DNA of 14,308 nucleotides from JAGTRP01 sp050259815 (lineage in GTDB: Bacteria; Pseudomonadota; Gammaproteobacteria; Burkholderiales; Rhodocyclaceae): assembly GCA_050259815.1 (NCBI GenBank), contig JBLNBI010000150.1, forward strand, positions 1-14,308. The letters are read 5' to 3'. Both the position numbers and the translations under genes were made by a program. How positions within the stretch are numbered: position 1 is the first letter of the stretch; each line of letters begins with the position of its first letter. The notes under the pieces are model-generated. The model made no database searches, was not told where the DNA came from, and saw only the letters and a program-made list of their open reading frames with translations. Shown here one piece after another: positions 1-8,683 of this stretch.

Positions 1-157
1 CGGCCTGGAGCTTCTTCAGCCCCCAGCCCCGCTCGCCCACGGCAAGCCCCGCCTCCACGGCGGCGATGGCGCAGGCGGCCACCAGGGCAAGGAGCGCCGG
101 GGCCAGAAGCCAGCTGACGGCGTCGTGGAGCCAGGAGAGGGAAACGAGTTCGGTCAT
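1..157 (-). CDS. MotA/TolQ/ExbB-family proton channel protein, N-terminal fragment
   Basis: Partial gene: it starts at 157 and runs off the left edge, so only about 52 codons are visible. The peptide begins MTELVSLSWLHD. A hydrophobic stretch follows at about residues 15-40 (WLLAPALLALVAACAIAAVE), then a polar segment with GERGWGLKKL, which suits the first membrane helix and cytoplasmic start of an ExbB/TolQ/MotA-type protein. Members of that family use the proton-motive force to drive periplasmic or outer-membrane work. The start codon overlaps the stop of the CobN-like gene in an ATGA arrangement, so the two are very probably translationally coupled. From memory, exported CobN-like genes are commonly followed by such a channel gene and a small DUF2149 gene; the latter would lie outside the window. 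The family call rests on a short fragment plus this context. Confidence 0.6.
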   Translation of the reverse strand, partial: MTELVSLSWLHDAVSWLLAPALLALVAACAIAAVEAGLAVGERGWGLKKLQA

Positions 158-3100
158 GGGGTTCTCCGGAAATCGGGGGAACGCCGGCCCCATAGGAGGC
201 CGGACAGGAAAAGGAGGGGCAGGGCCGCCAGCCAGCCGTAGGAAACGGGCGACACAGGGGCCTCGACAGGGTTCAATTCATAGTAGCGGGGCTGGGCTTC
301 CGCCTCGGCGGGCGGCACCAGGGCGGCGGCCTGCTCGGCGATGGACGAGCGCACCGGCCCCCTGGCCGCGACGGGAGCGGCATAGGCCGGGAGGTTCTCC
401 CCCCGGGCCCGGGCCAGGGTCACCCCGAGGGCTTGGGCGTCGGCGGCCTCCAGCCTGGGAGTCAGCCACTCCCACATGGGGTGGTTGGGAGACGTATGGC
501 CGCTGCCGGGCAGGCCGTTCCTGGCCACCAGCCGGGCCAGTTCGCCCCCCAGGCGCTTGATGGTGGCCTCATCGGTCTTCCAGAAACCCTTTTCGGCGGC
601 CACCATGAAGATGGCCAGCATGTGGGCCTTGACGTGGGCGTTGTTGCCCTCGGCCAGGAACTTGGGCAGCCCCAGGTGGTGGCTGTCGTCGAAATAGACC
701 TTCTTCACCTCGTCCCAGGCCCAGTTCTGGACCAGGTCGGGGCGGGTCACCTGCCAGCCCCACAGGTTTTCCAGGAATTCCTGGCCCATGGTGCGGGCGC
801 CGGCGTAGCCGTGGCCCATGAGGGGCTTGAGCCAGGCCGGGTTGAGGTAGCGGCCCCGCAATTCGGACAGGAGGGCCGTCGCCAGGGGTTCCACCGAGGC
901 CTTGCCCGGGTCGGCGTGCTGGAGGATGAGGCCCTCGGGCCGGCGGCCGGTGAGGTTTTCCACCGCCAGGGACAGGCCGCCCAGGTAGTCGAAGGCGTCG
1001 TTGTTGTCCAGAAGCCCGTAGAGATTGCTGGCCCGGCCGTGATAGGTACGCTCCACGTCCATCAGGGCCGTATCGAAGGCGGCGTGGGCGGCTTCCCCGC
1101 TGGCCTCCAGGCCGTAGGCGTGGCCCATGCGGTTCAGGTAGGCCTTGCCGATTTCCTGGCGCTCCCGCCAGGCGCCGGAACGCTCGGAGAGGCGGTTCAC
1201 CCCCGCCCCGTAAGCCCCGGGAGCATCGCCGAAGATGCGGAGCGCCGCGTCCCGGCCGGCGTCGGCCAGGGGCGTGCCCTTGGCAGCCAGGGCGGCGACC
1301 CGCTTCTGCCATGCGGCGGCGAGACCCGTGACCGGCTCTCGGCCCCACTCCACCTTGCCCAGGGGGGCCAGGGCGGCGGCGAGGGCGTCCTTCAGGTCGG
1401 GGCGCTGCTCGGCCAGGGTGGCGGCGGAGGCGGCCAGGGCTTGGCGGCCGGCCCGGTCGATGAGGTGCAGAAGCCCCGGGTAGAGATCCCGGAACAGGCC
1501 GGAGGTGGTGACCACCACGTCCCGCCGCTGGGCGCCGGGCAGGAGGCGCACGTCGGTGACGATGCCCCGGGCGTTCCAGACCGGTTCCACCCCCATGAGG
1601 ACCAGGGTGAAGGCCACCATGACGCCCTCGTCCCGGACGGCGTCGGAGGCCCAGAGGATGACGGCTTCACTGCCCGGGGCATCCCGGCGGGAACCGGCCA
1701 GGGCCTTGTCCTTGAGGCTGAGGGCGAGCTTGTAGCCCAGCCGCGTCGGGAGGATGTCCCCGTCCACCGCATGGAAGTTGCGGCCGGTGGGCAGGGCCTC
1801 GGGGGAGCGCAGGGGGTCGTTGCCCTTGCCCGGTGGCACGAAGCGGCCGGAAAGGCCGGCCAGCAGCCCGGCCATTTCCAGGCGCGGGGAATCGGCCAGC
1901 TTTTTCGCCACCGCCGGGTCGTCGATGCCGCCCTTCTTCATGGAGTCCAGCATGAGTTCCAGGGACTCCGCCTTCCAGGCCTTGCCGAAGATGTGGAGGC
2001 CGTAGGGCATGAACTTTTCCTGGAGCTTGGTCAGGTAGTGGCCGACCTCGTGGGCCAGGAGGTCGTCGTCGGCCCCGTCGAAGCCGATACCCCGGACCTG
2101 GAGCACGTCGGCCATGGAGGCCTCCAGTTCGGTCTTGAGGTTCAGGGCCGCCACCTGTTCCCGCATGGTGTGGGCGGCCTGGGCCTTGAGGCTCTCGGAG
2201 GAGGCCGACTCGTAGCTCTCCACCACCTGCCGCAGTTGCAGGAGCTGGTCGTAGAGAGGCGTGGCGGCGAGCGGCGGAGTCAGGTGGTCCACCATCACGG
2301 CAAGGCCCCGGCGCTTGGCCTGGATGCCCTCCCCCACCCCGTCCACGATGTAGGGGTAGATGCCCGGCAGGTCGGAAGCGATGAGGCTCGGGTAGTCGTC
2401 GGCGGTGAGGCCCACCGCCTTGCCCGGCAGGAATTCGTAGGTGGAATGGCGGCCTACGTGGACCACGGCGTCGGCCTTGAAGTCGTCCCGCAGCCAGTGG
2501 TAGAAGGCCAGGAACTGGTGAGGCGGCGGCACACTGGTGTTGGCGTGGAGCAGTTCCTCGTCCACTTCCCAGCCCCGGGGCGGCTGGGGGCCGATGAAGA
2601 CGTTGCCGAAGCGCATCCCCGGCACCAGGAGCCGCTCCCCTTCCACCATCACCTTGCCCGGCGTCGGGCCCCAGCCCCGCAGGCCTTCGATCCTCAGGGC
2701 GACGATGCGGTCCTTGAGGCCGCCCAGATTGGCGCAGCTTGCCTTCGGCTTGTCCGCCAGGCAGGCGGCGTAGCCCTCCTCCAGGCGCTTCAGGAGCCGG
2801 ATGGCGTCCAGGCGGCGGGGATGGTCGGCTCCCTCGGCAAGGTGGTGGAGTTCCCGCAGGCCGCTTTCCACCTTCTTGCGACCCAGGGCCCGCTCCCCGG
2901 CCCGTTCGGCTTCCAGAACCTCGGCGTGGAGGCGGCCCAGGGGGCCTTCCACCATCTCGCCCTGGACCCGGGCCGGCAGGGTCCGGAACCAGCGGCCGTA
3001 GGCGGCCTGGGGCACTCCATCCACCTCCCGGGCCAGGTCCCGCAGGGCCTGGCGGTCCTCGGGCAGGTTCACGCCCCGGTGCATGATGCGCTCCAGCAGG

Positions 3101-4446
3101 GCCTCGGGGGTCGGCGGCAACTCACCCACCGTGTAGCCGGCCGCCTTCATCTCCCGGAGGATGTGGAGCAGCGACGCCGGCACGTCCAGGTTGTCGGCGC
3201 CGATGTTCTGCCGCCCCGGCGGGTGGTTGTAATAGACCAGGGCCACCTTCTTGTCCCGGTTGGGTATCTGCTGGAGGGCCATCCAGCGGGACACCCGGGC
3301 GGTAAGGCGGTCGATCTCCTCGGCCAGGGCCACCGGCGGGCGGGTCTCGATGCCGGTGAGCCGGTCAGCCACGGCCTTGCCCAGGGCGGAAACCACGATG
3401 GGCTGGCCGCTGCCCTGCAATTCCGGCAGGGCGACCCGGTACTGCACCGAATCGGGGGGGAGGCCGTCCGGTGACAGGCGCCATTGCAGGACGCTGCGGT
3501 CGGTGAGGCGGATGGCCTTGAAGACCGGTACATCCAGGCGCTCCAGGGCGGCGGTCACTGCCTCCCGGCCTTCCGCTGCTCCCACCACGAAGTCCTGGAG
3601 CACCACCAGGGCGGCCGGGCGGGCCGGGGCGATGAGTTCGGGGAGCCGTTCCAGGGCGTCCCGGGAGGTGCTGCCCCAGCGGGTGAGGACCTCCACGCAG
3701 GGCAGGCCCCGGTGCCGGGCCGCGGCACAGATCGATTCCGCCGCGCCGCCGTCCATGTTGGCTAGGTCCAGCACCACCAGGGTCGGGGCCGCCTTCAGTC
3801 CCAGGGACGGGCCCTGGCCCCAGGCGGCCCCATCGGCCAGTTCCTTGCCGGCCACCCGCAGGCGCAATGAGGATTCCGGCTTGGGCACCGGCAGGGCCGT
3901 CTTGGGATCAAGGATATGGGCGAAGAGCTGGGCAGTGTTCTCCGCGCCCCAAGCCTGCCAGGTCTGCCGGGCGGCGAGCCAGCCCCGGGCGACGGGGTGG
4001 GCCCGGGCGGCGGCCAGGGCTTCCGGGGGGGGATTTTCCAGGGCCAGCTGGCGCAGGGTTTCCGCCGGGAAATCGGACAGGCTGCGGCCCGCCTCCCGGC
4101 TCATCAGGTTCAGGCTGGCCTCGCCGTTCATGGCCAGGATGCGGGCCTGGCTCCTGACGTGGCGAGGCAGGGCCTCCTTCAGGCGGCGTGCCGGGTCGCC
4201 GAAGACGGAAACCGCCAGCACGGTATCGGCGCCGGAAAGCCACTGGCCGAGCTGGCGGTCGTTGGCGGCCATGACCTGGGCCGGGGTGCGCAGCAGGATG
4301 CGGTCCCCGGGATGGGACGCCAGGTGGCGGCGGGCGGCCTCGATGGCCGTGGGCGCGGCCCGCTCGGTGACGACGCCGAAGAGGGTGGCCGCCGTGACCA
4401 GGGACGGCAAGGCCGCGGCAAGTAACAGGGCCGCCAGGCGACGCAT
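154..4446 (-). CDS. cobN: Exported, membrane-anchored CobN-like chelatase subunit
   Basis: A 1430-residue member of the CobN/ChlH (class I chelatase large subunit) family, which inserts metal into tetrapyrroles. Family signatures include NHPPGRQNIGADNLDVPASL around residues 405-425 and HVGRHSTYEFLPGKAVGLT around 661-680, followed by a DLPGIYPYIV and KRRG...HLTPPL block. The C-terminal part has VKKVYFDD and AHMLAIFMVAAEKGFW. Unlike cytoplasmic CobN, it starts with a clear signal peptide (MRRLAALLLAAALPSLVTA). It ends with a hydrophobic helix (YGWLAALPLLFLSGLLWG) followed by arginines, so the body should be periplasmic and tethered to the inner membrane. It starts 11 nt after cobO and overlaps the ExbB-like gene by 4 nt. 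No AAA+ partner (CobS/CobT, ChlI/ChlD) is nearby. The gene symbol is a family name only. The substrate could be a corrinoid, another tetrapyrrole or cobalt handling. The exported CobN-like HmuS proteins of Bacteroidota haem operons are the closest described analogues I recall. Confidence 0.9.
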   Translation of the reverse strand: MRRLAALLLAAALPSLVTAATLFGVVTERAAPTAIEAARRHLASHPGDRILLRTPAQVMAANDRQLGQWLSGADTVLAVSVFGDPARRLKEALPRHVRSQARILAMNGEASLNLMSREAGRSLSDFPAETLRQLALENPPPEALAAARAHPVARGWLAARQTWQAWGAENTAQLFAHILDPKTALPVPKPESSLRLRVAGKELADGAAWGQGPSLGLKAAPTLVVLDLANMDGGAAESICAAARHRGLPCVEVLTRWGSTSRDALERLPELIAPARPAALVVLQDFVVGAAEGREAVTAALERLDVPVFKAIRLTDRSVLQWRLSPDGLPPDSVQYRVALPELQGSGQPIVVSALGKAVADRLTGIETRPPVALAEEIDRLTARVSRWMALQQIPNRDKKVALVYYNHPPGRQNIGADNLDVPASLLHILREMKAAGYTVGELPPTPEALLERIMHRGVNLPEDRQALRDLAREVDGVPQAAYGRWFRTLPARVQGEMVEGPLGRLHAEVLEAERAGERALGRKKVESGLRELHHLAEGADHPRRLDAIRLLKRLEEGYAACLADKPKASCANLGGLKDRIVALRIEGLRGWGPTPGKVMVEGERLLVPGMRFGNVFIGPQPPRGWEVDEELLHANTSVPPPHQFLAFYHWLRDDFKADAVVHVGRHSTYEFLPGKAVGLTADDYPSLIASDLPGIYPYIVDGVGEGIQAKRRGLAVMVDHLTPPLAATPLYDQLLQLRQVVESYESASSESLKAQAAHTMREQVAALNLKTELEASMADVLQVRGIGFDGADDDLLAHEVGHYLTKLQEKFMPYGLHIFGKAWKAESLELMLDSMKKGGIDDPAVAKKLADSPRLEMAGLLAGLSGRFVPPGKGNDPLRSPEALPTGRNFHAVDGDILPTRLGYKLALSLKDKALAGSRRDAPGSEAVILWASDAVRDEGVMVAFTLVLMGVEPVWNARGIVTDVRLLPGAQRRDVVVTTSGLFRDLYPGLLHLIDRAGRQALAASAATLAEQRPDLKDALAAALAPLGKVEWGREPVTGLAAAWQKRVAALAAKGTPLADAGRDAALRIFGDAPGAYGAGVNRLSERSGAWRERQEIGKAYLNRMGHAYGLEASGEAAHAAFDTALMDVERTYHGRASNLYGLLDNNDAFDYLGGLSLAVENLTGRRPEGLILQHADPGKASVEPLATALLSELRGRYLNPAWLKPLMGHGYAGARTMGQEFLENLWGWQVTRPDLVQNWAWDEVKKVYFDDSHHLGLPKFLAEGNNAHVKAHMLAIFMVAAEKGFWKTDEATIKRLGGELARLVARNGLPGSGHTSPNHPMWEWLTPRLEAADAQALGVTLARARGENLPAYAAPVAARGPVRSSIAEQAAALVPPAEAEAQPRYYELNPVEAPVSPVSYGWLAALPLLFLSGLLWGRRSPDFRRTP

Positions 4447-4457
4447 CGGAAAGAGCT

Positions 4458-5057
4458 TTAGAACTCGACGCCGGGCATGGCCTTCACGCCGGCCTGGAAG
4501 GCATGCTTCACCATGCCGATTTCGCTCACGGTATCGGCTGCCTCGATCAGGGCGGGCGGCGCGCCGCGGCCGGTGGCCACCAGGTGCTGCATGGCCGGCC
4601 GGGCGGCAAAGGCGGCGAGGACTTCTTCCAGATCCAGCCAGCCGTATTTGAAGGCGTAGGTGATCTCATCGAGGACCACCAGCCCGACCGTCGGATCGGC
4701 GAGATAGGCCTTGGCGGTTGCCCAGGCGGCCCGGGCGGCGGCGGCATCCCGCTCCCGATCCTGGGTCTCCCAGGTGAAGCCTTCCCCCATGACGTGCCAG
4801 GAAACGGCGGGGTCCCGCCGGAAATAGGCCTCTTCGCCGGTATCGGACCGGCTCTTCACGAACTGCACCACCGCCACCTTCAAGCCGTGGCCCAGGGCCC
4901 GGGCCACCAGGCCGAAGGCGGCAGAACTCTTGCCCTTGCCGGTGCCGGTATGAACCAGCAGGACACCCCGCTCGGCCTGGGCGGCGGCGATCTTGTCGTC
5001 GATGATGGCCTTCTTCCGCTCCATGCGGGAGTGGTGGCGTGCGTCGCGGTCTTCCAT
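4458..5057 (-). CDS. cobO: Cob(I)yrinic acid a,c-diamide adenosyltransferase (CobO/BtuR)
   Basis: A 199-residue ATP:corrinoid adenosyltransferase of the CobA/CobO/BtuR family. It transfers the 5'-deoxyadenosyl group of ATP to the Co(I) corrinoid in the cytoplasm, which makes the coenzyme form and helps retain imported corrinoid. The P-loop HTGTGKGKSS is at residues 36-45, the Walker-B-like VVLDE at 127-131 and a GRGAPP motif near 163-168; length is normal for the family. The start at 5057 is set by a good AGGAG six nt upstream, which overlaps the btuD stop. It lies 9 nt after btuD and 11 nt before the CobN-like gene, so it is part of the riboswitch operon. Next to btuBCD its main job is more likely adenosylation of salvaged corrinoids than de novo synthesis, although it could serve both. 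Confidence 0.93.
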   Translation of the reverse strand: MEDRDARHHSRMERKKAIIDDKIAAAQAERGVLLVHTGTGKGKSSAAFGLVARALGHGLKVAVVQFVKSRSDTGEEAYFRRDPAVSWHVMGEGFTWETQDRERDAAAARAAWATAKAYLADPTVGLVVLDEITYAFKYGWLDLEEVLAAFAARPAMQHLVATGRGAPPALIEAADTVSEIGMVKHAFQAGVKAMPGVEF

Positions 5058-5066
5058 TAAAAACTC

Positions 5067-5840
5067 CTAGGCGGGAATGAACCAGCGCCGGCCGTCGGCG
5101 TGGATCTCGGTCAGGGGATGGGCGTAGAGGCGGCCGAGGGTAGCAGCGTCGATGACCTCCTCGCTGGATCCCAGCACATGGCTGCCGTCGCCGAACAGCA
5201 GCAGGGCCCGCTGGCAGTAGCGGGCAGCCAGGCCGGGATCGTGGAGCACCATGAGCCAGCCCACCTTAGCTTCCCGGGCACGGGCGGCGAAGAGATCGAG
5301 GACGGCGATCTGGTGGTTGAGGTCGAGGTGGGTAAGGGGCTCGTCCGCCAGGCACAGGGGCGCCTCTTGGGTGAGCAGGGTGGCGATGGCCAGGCGCTGG
5401 CGCTCGCCGCCGGACAGGGTATGGACCTGGCGCGCCTCGAAGCCGGCCAGGCCCACCGCCGCCAGGTTTTCCCGGGCGATGGCCTCGTCCTTGTCCGATT
5501 CCCAGTCCCAGCGCCCCAGGTGGGGATGGCGGCCGGCGAGAGCCGTCTCCAGGACGGTGGCGGCGAAGGCGTCATCCCGGTTCTGGCCGAGCCAGCCCCG
5601 GCGCTTGGCGCTCTCCCGGGGGCCGAGGGCGCCGTAGCTTGCCCCGCCCAGCAGCACCTCTCCGGCGTCGGCGGGACGCAGGCCAGCCAGGACGGAGAGC
5701 AGGGTGGACTTGCCGGCGCCGTTGCGGCCCAGCACCGCCAGGCATTCCCCGGGATGGAGCGCCAGGTCCACGCCGGAACAGACGTCCCGGCCGCCGACGG
5801 CGACCCGCAGGCCGCGGGTTTCCAGGATGGGGGCCGTCAT
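5067..5840 (-). CDS. btuD: Cobalamin ABC transporter ATP-binding protein BtuD
   Basis: A 257-residue ABC ATPase of the FepC/BtuD type that powers corrinoid import through BtuC. Walker A GRNGAGKST lies at residues 38-46, the signature LSGGERQR at 142-149, Walker B LCLADEP at 162-168, the D-loop at HLDL, and the H-loop histidine in VLHD near 200. I chose the start at 5840 (MTAPILETRG). The same frame stays open further upstream, but that part lies inside btuC and does not look like ABC sequence. The chosen ATG overlaps the btuC stop in an ATGA arrangement and has GAGG a few bases upstream. Iron-siderophore or haem ATPases look similar; the riboswitch and cobO make cobalamin the likely substrate. 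Confidence 0.92.
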   Translation of the reverse strand: MTAPILETRGLRVAVGGRDVCSGVDLALHPGECLAVLGRNGAGKSTLLSVLAGLRPADAGEVLLGGASYGALGPRESAKRRGWLGQNRDDAFAATVLETALAGRHPHLGRWDWESDKDEAIARENLAAVGLAGFEARQVHTLSGGERQRLAIATLLTQEAPLCLADEPLTHLDLNHQIAVLDLFAARAREAKVGWLMVLHDPGLAARYCQRALLLFGDGSHVLGSSEEVIDAATLGRLYAHPLTEIHADGRRWFIPA

Positions 5841-6817
5841 CGCGGATGCCTCGACAGCAGGAAGAGGAAGACCGGCACCCCGATGAGCGCGGTCAGCACC
5901 CCCACCGGCAACTGCTGGGGCGCCACCACGGTACGGGCCAGGGTATCGGCCAGGACCAGCAGGCTCCCCCCCGCCAGGGCCGAGGCGGGGAGGAGCAGCC
6001 GCTGATCGTTGCCGGTCGCCAGGCGCACCAGGTGGGGCACGATGAGGCCGATGAAGCCGATGGAGCCGGCCGTGGTGACGGCCAGGGCGGTGGCCAGGGA
6101 GGCCACGGCGTAGACCAGCCGCCGCAGCCGGGGAACCGCCACGCCCAGGGCCTGGGCGGTGTCGGCGCCCCGGGCCAGGAGGTTCAGTTCCCGGGCGAAG
6201 GGCAGGACGGCGAACAGGGCGAGGACCAGGAGAGCCAGGGTCCAGCGCACGTTCCCCGCCTGGGCGAGGTCGCCCATGAGCCAGAACAGCATGCCCCGCA
6301 GCTTGTGCTCCGGGGCGATGGAAAGCATGAGGGCCACCAGGGCGCCGCAACCGGCGGCGACGATGACCCCGGTAAGAAGGAGGCGGGTCTGGGTCCAGCT
6401 GCCGTCCCCGTGGGCCAAACCGAAGACGAGCAGCATGGCGCCCATGGCGCCGGCGAAGGCCAGTCCATCGATCCCCAGGGCCGGGAGACCGATGAGAATG
6501 GCCAGCAGCGCCCCCACCCCCGCCCCGCCGGAAATCCCCAGCACGTAGGGATCGGCCAGGGGATTCCTGAGCAGCACCTGCATCAGCGCACCGGCCAGGG
6601 CCAGGAGTCCGCCGCAGGCGAATCCGGCCAGGGCCCGGGGCAGGCGCAGGTTAAGGACCACTTCGCCGCCCAGGTCGCTGCCGTCGCCCATCAGGGCCTT
6701 GAGGACGTCGGCAGGAGGGATGGCGACGCTTCCCGCCATCAGCGCCAGGACCAGGCTCGCTCCTGCGCCAAGGGCGAGGAGGACGAGAACGGTCAGGACG
6801 CGGCGGCGGGAGGACAT
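5837..6817 (-). CDS. btuC: Cobalamin ABC transporter permease BtuC (FecCD family)
   Basis: A 326-residue inner-membrane permease of the FecCD/BtuC family, highly hydrophobic throughout, with about 9-10 likely helices. Family hallmarks are RLPRALAGFACGGLLALAG near residues 58-76, NPLADPYVLGISGGAGVGA near 88-106 and GSIGFIGLIVPHLVRL near 252-267, followed by the LLPASALAGGSLLVLAD block. It starts 6 nt downstream of the btuB stop, lacks a strong Shine-Dalgarno sequence and is probably translated by coupling. It overlaps btuD by 4 nt. No periplasmic binding protein (btuF) lies in this part of the operon. Substrate assignment to cobalamin rests on the riboswitch, btuB and cobO, because the family also moves ferric siderophores and haem. 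Confidence 0.92.
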   Translation of the reverse strand: MSSRRRVLTVLVLLALGAGASLVLALMAGSVAIPPADVLKALMGDGSDLGGEVVLNLRLPRALAGFACGGLLALAGALMQVLLRNPLADPYVLGISGGAGVGALLAILIGLPALGIDGLAFAGAMGAMLLVFGLAHGDGSWTQTRLLLTGVIVAAGCGALVALMLSIAPEHKLRGMLFWLMGDLAQAGNVRWTLALLVLALFAVLPFARELNLLARGADTAQALGVAVPRLRRLVYAVASLATALAVTTAGSIGFIGLIVPHLVRLATGNDQRLLLPASALAGGSLLVLADTLARTVVAPQQLPVGVLTALIGVPVFLFLLSRHPR

Positions 6818-6823
6818 GGGTGC

Positions 6824-8683
6824 TTACTTGGGCTGGTAGCGGACGCCGACGAAGACGTTGGCGCCGAGGACGCCGTAGTCCTTGGTCACCTCGTAATGCT
6901 TGTCGAGGAGGTTATTGACCCGGGCAAAGAGCTGCCAATCCTTGTCGAAGCGCCAGGCGGCGTTCAGGTTAACCAGGGCATATCCGCCCAGATGCTGGGT
7001 ATTGGCAGCGTCGTTGTAACGGCTTCCGACGCCCTGGATTTCGGCGCCGGCGCTCCATGGGCCGGCGGCGTAATCCGCGCCGATCACCCCGGTCTGGCGG
7101 GCACGACGGATCAGTTCCTTGTCGGTGGTCACGTCGCGGGGATCCTTGAAGTCGGCAGTAGCCCGCCAGGTCAGGTTGCCCGTGCGGATGCGGTAGTCGC
7201 CGGTCACCCCGGTGATGCGCGCCTTGCCCACGTTGAAGGGAGTGTAGAAGAAGGACCCGACGGGGGACTCCTGCCACTGGATCAGGTTGGTGACTTCGGT
7301 CTGGTACAGGGTGACGGAAGCCTGCTGGCGGCTGCTTTCATGGAGCAGGCCGACTTCCTTGCTGCGGGAGCTTTCCGCCTTGAGATTGGGGTTGCCCACG
7401 CCGACAAAGGGCGTATTCGGGAAGTAGAGATCGTTGAAGGACGGCGCCTTGTAGGCGGTGCCGAAGGAGCCCTGGGCACGCCAGGTCTCGGTCAGCTGGT
7501 AGCCGTAGGCCACCGACCCGGTGTTCTTGCCTTCGGAAGCCGAATTGTCGTCCCGGCGCACATTGACCTGCCAGCGATGGGCGCCGACATTGGCCGTCCA
7601 GCCGGCCAGGGCGGAACGGATGGTGCGCTCGTGGAGGGTGTAGGTCTGGGAGGCATCGACCTGCTGGTGCAGGTACTCGAAGGCCAGCAGGGCCCGGCCC
7701 AGGGGCAGGTTGATGTCGTTCTGCCAGGAGGCCTGGTCGCTGTCGGTCCGGGCGAAGCTCGCCTTGGCGTGATCGGTGTAATAGGCCGAGTCGTCGGTGC
7801 CCCGGCCAACGCGCAGGGTGCTGGTCCAGGCCGGCAGGAAGCGGTCGCGGACGTAGGCGCTGTAGCCGGAAACGATATTGGTGTTGCGGTAGTCCTTGCG
7901 GGCGGCAGCGGCGGTGAATCCGGTGTCGTAGAGATTGGTGCCGTCGCTGTAGAAGGCATTGGCCCCGACTTCATGCCCCGGGGCGAATTTGTAGGCCAGG
8001 CTGCCGCTTCCGGCGGTATTCCGGAAGCCGTCATTGTCCCGGTTGTAGGCCCGGGCCTTGGTATTGCCGATATTGGAAATACCCTCGACGCTGTCCTGGG
8101 AGACGCTGGCGCTGTAGCGCCACTCTTCAGTACTGCCGCCGATGCCGGCCGCCAGCCGGCTCGTGCCGTAGCTGCCATAGCCGGCTTCCAGCCAGGGCTT
8201 GGCGGGACCGTCCTCCCGGCGGGTGAATATCTGGATGACGCCACCGATGGCTTCCGAGCCATAGAGGGCGGACGCCGGGCCGCGCAGGATTTCGATGCGC
8301 TCGATCTGGGCCAGGGGAATGCGGTTGAGGGAAGTGGCGCCCAGGGTGGCCGAATTGAGGCGGATGCCATCCACCAGCACCAGGGTGTGATCGGAGTTGG
8401 CGCCGCGGATGAAGACGTTGGCGGTGCTGCCGGGGCCGCCGGTGGCGGTGGCTTCCATCCCCGGCTGGCGGGCCAGGAGTTCGGTCAGGGTGGTCTGGCC
8501 GGCAGCTTCGATCTGTTCGCGCTCGACGACGGTCACATCGTTTACGAGTTCGTTGGCCCGTGTGGGCTGACGGGTGGCGGTGACGACGACCGCTGGGAGA
8601 TCTTCGGCAGCGAAGGCGATGGAGCCGGCCTGGCCGGCGAGCAGCAGCACGGCGGCTGCGACAGGCTTGATTTGCGGATGCAT
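6824..8683 (-). CDS. btuB: TonB-dependent cobalamin receptor BtuB
   Basis: A 619-residue outer-membrane, TonB-dependent receptor for corrinoids. It has a signal peptide (residues about 1-25, ending SIAFA), a TonB-box-like LPAVVVTATR at about 29-38, and a plug domain with VFIRGANSDHTLVLVDGIRL and RIEILRGPASALYGSEAIGG. A long beta-barrel follows, with the TonB-receptor C-terminal pattern (NNLLDKHYEV...VFVGVRY). I chose the start at 8683: the signal peptide begins there and AAAGGGG lies six nt upstream, whereas 33 further codons open upstream read through the leader RNA. The last residue is lysine rather than the usual terminal aromatic. The gene is first in the operon and directly under a cobalamin riboswitch, which strongly supports corrinoid as substrate. 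A proton-channel gene at the operon end may relate to its energisation. Confidence 0.92.
   Translation of the reverse strand: MHPQIKPVAAAVLLLAGQAGSIAFAAEDLPAVVVTATRQPTRANELVNDVTVVEREQIEAAGQTTLTELLARQPGMEATATGGPGSTANVFIRGANSDHTLVLVDGIRLNSATLGATSLNRIPLAQIERIEILRGPASALYGSEAIGGVIQIFTRREDGPAKPWLEAGYGSYGTSRLAAGIGGSTEEWRYSASVSQDSVEGISNIGNTKARAYNRDNDGFRNTAGSGSLAYKFAPGHEVGANAFYSDGTNLYDTGFTAAAARKDYRNTNIVSGYSAYVRDRFLPAWTSTLRVGRGTDDSAYYTDHAKASFARTDSDQASWQNDINLPLGRALLAFEYLHQQVDASQTYTLHERTIRSALAGWTANVGAHRWQVNVRRDDNSASEGKNTGSVAYGYQLTETWRAQGSFGTAYKAPSFNDLYFPNTPFVGVGNPNLKAESSRSKEVGLLHESSRQQASVTLYQTEVTNLIQWQESPVGSFFYTPFNVGKARITGVTGDYRIRTGNLTWRATADFKDPRDVTTDKELIRRARQTGVIGADYAAGPWSAGAEIQGVGSRYNDAANTQHLGGYALVNLNAAWRFDKDWQLFARVNNLLDKHYEVTKDYGVLGANVFVGVRYQPK

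Noticed and set aside
433..3474. Very long open frame on the plus strand opposite the CobN-like gene
   Set aside because: Its product is low-complexity (rich in Gly, His, Val, Gln) with no recognisable domain. It mirrors GC-rich codon bias of the strongly conserved CobN-like gene on the other strand.
5841..6350. Upstream extension of btuD by 170 codons
   Set aside because: It lies wholly inside btuC in another frame and lacks ABC-type sequence; the 5840 start overlaps the btuC stop as expected in an operon.
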